47,949 bases of DNA. Origin: a virus. Positions 46,419 to 47,949 of this stretch are shown here, in pieces. Under the pieces are notes generated by a model, which saw only the letters and a list, made by a program, of their open reading frames with translations, did not search any database and was not told the DNA's origin. How positions within the stretch are numbered: position 1 is the stretch's first letter; every line of letters begins with the position of its first letter. Made by a program: the position numbers and the translations under genes. Where the stretch lies: positions 1 to 47,949 of IMG/VR virus record IMGVR_UViG_3300042525_000031. The stretch is one strand, 5' to 3'.

Positions 46419-46941
46419 GAAAGCAACCACAAGCCGCGCCGCACTGATGCGTGAGCACTACACCGAGAACCCAACAGCTACAGTCTCTGAAGTAGCCAAG
46501 AAGTTCAAGACCACGTATTCGATTGCGTACATGTGCAAGCGGGGGATGGAGGAGAACGCAGTGAAGGACGTAGCCGCCCTAAAAACCCGCAAAGCACCCA
46601 AGAAGAAAGCGACACCACTGCCCACACCTGAAACCAAAGATGGATACCTCTACACATGGGTGAACACCAATGCGCTGAGCGAAGATACAAAAGATGCGCT
46701 GGCCGAGCGTTTGAACCCCGAAGCCATCACAATGATTGAACCACAACCCGACCCGGTGAACCATCCTTGGCATTACAAAGTAGGAGGAATCGAAACCATC
46801 GACTTTATTGAGGCCAAGGGTCTGACTTATCATCTTGGTAATGCGGTGAAGTACATCAGCCGTGCCGACCACAAAGGCAACCGCAAGCAAGACTTAGAGA
46901 AGGCTAAATGGTATCTTGACCGAGCAATCGCACAGGCTTAA
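46408..46941 (+). CDS. DUF3310 protein with N-terminal helix-turn-helix-like part
   Basis: 177 aa. Residues 8-45 resemble a helix-turn-helix (ALMREHYTENPTATVSEVAK, KFKTTYSIAYMCKRG). A Lys/Pro linker follows. Residues about 117-175 are a complete DUF3310 domain: VNHPWHYKVGGIETIDFIEA, YHLGNAVKYISRADHKGN and DLEKAKWYLDRAI. DUF3310 is often found in phage nucleotide or helicase-linked proteins, with no proven reaction. It is followed by a structured intergenic region. Confidence 0.82.
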   Translation: MATKKATTSRAALMREHYTENPTATVSEVAKKFKTTYSIAYMCKRGMEENAVKDVAALKTRKAPKKKATPLPTPETKDGYLYTWVNTNALSEDTKDALAERLNPEAITMIEPQPDPVNHPWHYKVGGIETIDFIEAKGLTYHLGNAVKYISRADHKGNRKQDLEKAKWYLDRAIAQA

Positions 46942-47086
46942 AAATCAAGAGGGGGGAAATTGATTGGGGGACGACCTAGCTGGCAGATGTGACGGTGTCT
47001 CTTTGGGTGAAGTTCCCTCTTGGAGTACTTTAACTTCATCCAACTTGCAACGTGATCGGGGGCACGTAATCTGCCAACCCCCTGCC

Positions 47087-47098
47087 TAACATTTGTTA
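47087..47098. promoter_or_regulatory. Early-arm palindrome, site 18
   Basis: TAACATTTGTTA within the wider palindrome CCTAACATTTGTTAGG (47085-47100), just before the terminator stem. Confidence 0.75.
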
Positions 47099-47109
47099 GG
47101 GTAAGTCCT

Positions 47110-47132
47110 AGCCGCCTTCGGGCGGCTTTTTT
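47110..47132 (+). terminator. Intrinsic terminator
   Basis: AGCCGCC, TTCG tetraloop, GGCGGCT, then T-run to 47132. It ends transcription of the early operon ahead of the next promoter. Confidence 0.9.
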
Positions 47133-47141
47133 ACGTCGGTA

Positions 47142-47156
47142 CTTGACAAAGTCAAG
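47142..47156. promoter_or_regulatory. Second palindrome type, copy 2
   Basis: CTTGACAAAGTCAAG overlaps the -35 hexamer of the following promoter, so a bound protein would block it. Confidence 0.5.
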
Positions 47157-47170
47157 CTGTGTGTTATTAT
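47143..47170 (+). promoter_or_regulatory. Promoter for the nuclease operon
   Basis: TTGACA (47143-47148), 16 bp, TATTAT (47165-47170), 30 bp upstream of the GTG of the VRR-NUC gene. Confidence 0.78.
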
Positions 47171-47199
47171 CGTCGCCTGAAAACAAATTGGAGTAGTTA

Positions 47200-47496
47200 G
47201 TGGCGGCAACACCCGAGGCCAAGGTCAAGGCCAAGATCAAAAAAATCCTGAAAGACCACAGCGTCTATTTCGCCATGCCAATCGGCACTGGCTACGGCAG
47301 TTCAGGAGTCCCCGACTTTCTTTGTTGTGTCAACGGAAACTTCCTTGCGATTGAAGCCAAGGCGGGCAAAGGCACGACCACAGCATTGCAAGACAAAAAC
47401 ATTCGAGAGATAAAAGAATGCGGCGGCATAGCCGCTGTCATTGCCGAAGAGCAACTTGAATATCTCGAACAACTTATCCAACTGATGAAACAATGA
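47200..47496 (+). CDS. VRR-NUC nuclease
   Basis: 98 aa, starting with GTG 47200 (SD GGAG). The PD-(D/E)xK core is complete: GSSGVPDFLCC with Asp39, then FLAIEAKAG with Glu52 and Lys54, and a following helix. VRR-NUC proteins in phages are small standalone structure-specific or Holliday junction nucleases. It has its own promoter and starts a new transcription unit that continues to the right. Confidence 0.88.
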   Translation: MAATPEAKVKAKIKKILKDHSVYFAMPIGTGYGSSGVPDFLCCVNGNFLAIEAKAGKGTTTALQDKNIREIKECGGIAAVIAEEQLEYLEQLIQLMKQ

Positions 47497-47507
47497 AGGA
47501 GCTAACG

Positions 47508-47942
47508 ATGGCTGAATTATCCGCAGGTGTACGTGCGCTGGTAGGGCGTATGGAGTCCAACCCCAATGAGTTCTATGGCGAAGCCGACAAATGGCGGTTT
47601 ATGTTCTCTGCCAATTTCCGTGATGTGTTGACCGAGCCTGAGAAGGGTGCGTTGCACGAAGCACTGAAAGAAGTACGACGCAAAGAGTTTGACGAAAAGG
47701 TCATGCGTGAATTGCTGAAAGATCAGATGGAGAACCAACTGAAAGGTGATAGCCCTTACTTTACAACTGCGATGGTTGGTGGCGGTGGCACTGGGTTTGG
47801 TATGGCGCAAATTAAGGCGGAGGGCGCGACTGTTGGGTACGACAACCCTACAACTTCTTTGGTACTTGGTAAAGAAACCCTGAGCGAACAGGACATTAAA
47901 AGAATAAAAGAAGCAACCACATCACCGAGTTTCTTCAAATGA
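47508..47942 (+). CDS. Early protein of unknown function
   Basis: 144 aa from ATG 47508 with SD AAGGAG; the ATG at 47493 adds five residues that overlap the SD. VRALVGRMESNPNEFYGEAD, WRFMFSANFRDVLTEPEKGA, then a Lys/Glu helix and Gly-rich end. Probably helical and acidic-basic; it sits beside the nuclease gene and before an incomplete gene. Unknown. Confidence 0.68.
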   Translation: MAELSAGVRALVGRMESNPNEFYGEADKWRFMFSANFRDVLTEPEKGALHEALKEVRRKEFDEKVMRELLKDQMENQLKGDSPYFTTAMVGGGGTGFGMAQIKAEGATVGYDNPTTSLVLGKETLSEQDIKRIKEATTSPSFFK

Positions 47943-47949
47943 GCGAGTT
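47939..47949 (+). CDS. Start of next gene, cut by window edge
   Basis: ATGAGCGAG overlaps the previous TGA (ATGA). Only three codons and two bases are visible, so nothing can be said of the product. Confidence 0.5.

Larger units (their letters stand above)
46966..47132 (+). ncRNA. Candidate three-way-junction structured RNA
   Basis: In a 258-bp gap without a gene, three nested helices can form. P1 is TGGCAGAT (46981-46988) with ATCTGCCA (47069-47076), which GGGGG/CCCCC (46966-46970 with 47078-47082) can extend. P2 has 12 pairs including one G-U (47003-47014 with 47032-47043). P3 is ACGTG (47050-47054) with CACGT (47063-47067). A palindrome and an intrinsic terminator follow. It could be a small RNA or the 3-prime leader/end of the DUF3310 transcript. 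No known RNA family was recognised. Confidence 0.4.

Noticed and set aside
1-47949. tRNA genes, integrase, attachment sites and insertion sequences
   Set aside because: I looked for them and saw no convincing cloverleaf, recombinase motifs or terminal inverted repeats.

Overview
The window is a large part of the genome of a tailed double-stranded DNA bacteriophage (Caudoviricetes). The evidence is a complete packaging, head, neck, fibre and lysis set in canonical order, tightly overlapping genes, and many short unknown genes. A Gram-negative host is indicated by the nested Rz/Rz1 spanin pair. I see a portal, a P22 gp4-like neck protein and a nozzle-like protein but no tail tube, sheath or baseplate, which suggests a short-tailed (podovirus-like) particle. 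No integrase, DNA polymerase or helicase is present here. Replication genes probably lie beyond the right edge. The freshwater or betaproteobacterial flavour of several proteins is an impression, not a demonstration.

Late arm (1-32714, all minus strand, read right to left): small and large terminase, portal, a GroES-like protein, scaffold, decoration-like protein, major capsid protein with a terminator behind it, and a run of small basic proteins with an endonuclease VII. These are followed by neck and adaptor proteins, about a dozen fibre, lectin or fibre-chaperone proteins, membrane proteins, spanins and an M15 endolysin. The arm ends with a nozzle-like protein, a glycine-rich internal protein, a GNAT acetyltransferase and an internal virion protein cut by the window edge. 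One late gene appears to start at AUU.

Junction and control region (32715-34770): a 560-bp divergent spacer is followed by two small genes isolated by promoter and terminators, then by a 740-bp gene-free stretch. This stretch holds a perfect 16-bp bacterial parS sequence, hairpins, a 24-bp repeat and a cluster of palindromes.

Early arm (34771-47949, all plus strand): about 38 mostly small genes with ATGA-type overlaps. The recognisable ones are a MoxR-type AAA+ ATPase, an HExxH metallopeptidase-VWA protein, a possible third partner, zinc-ribbon proteins, two ribbon-helix-helix proteins, a DUF3310 protein and a VRR-NUC nuclease.

The most unusual feature is a 12-bp palindrome, TAACAWWTGTTA. 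I count 18 matches plus three degenerate copies, all between 33.1 and 47.1 kb, and I saw no full match in the late arm. Many copies sit exactly on gene junctions, supplying the stop codon of one gene and the ATG-TTA start of the next. Others lie about 50 bp downstream of two near-identical sigma70-type promoters. This looks like an operator or stoperator-like regulon covering the whole early arm. A second palindrome, a candidate three-way-junction RNA and the parS site add further control elements.
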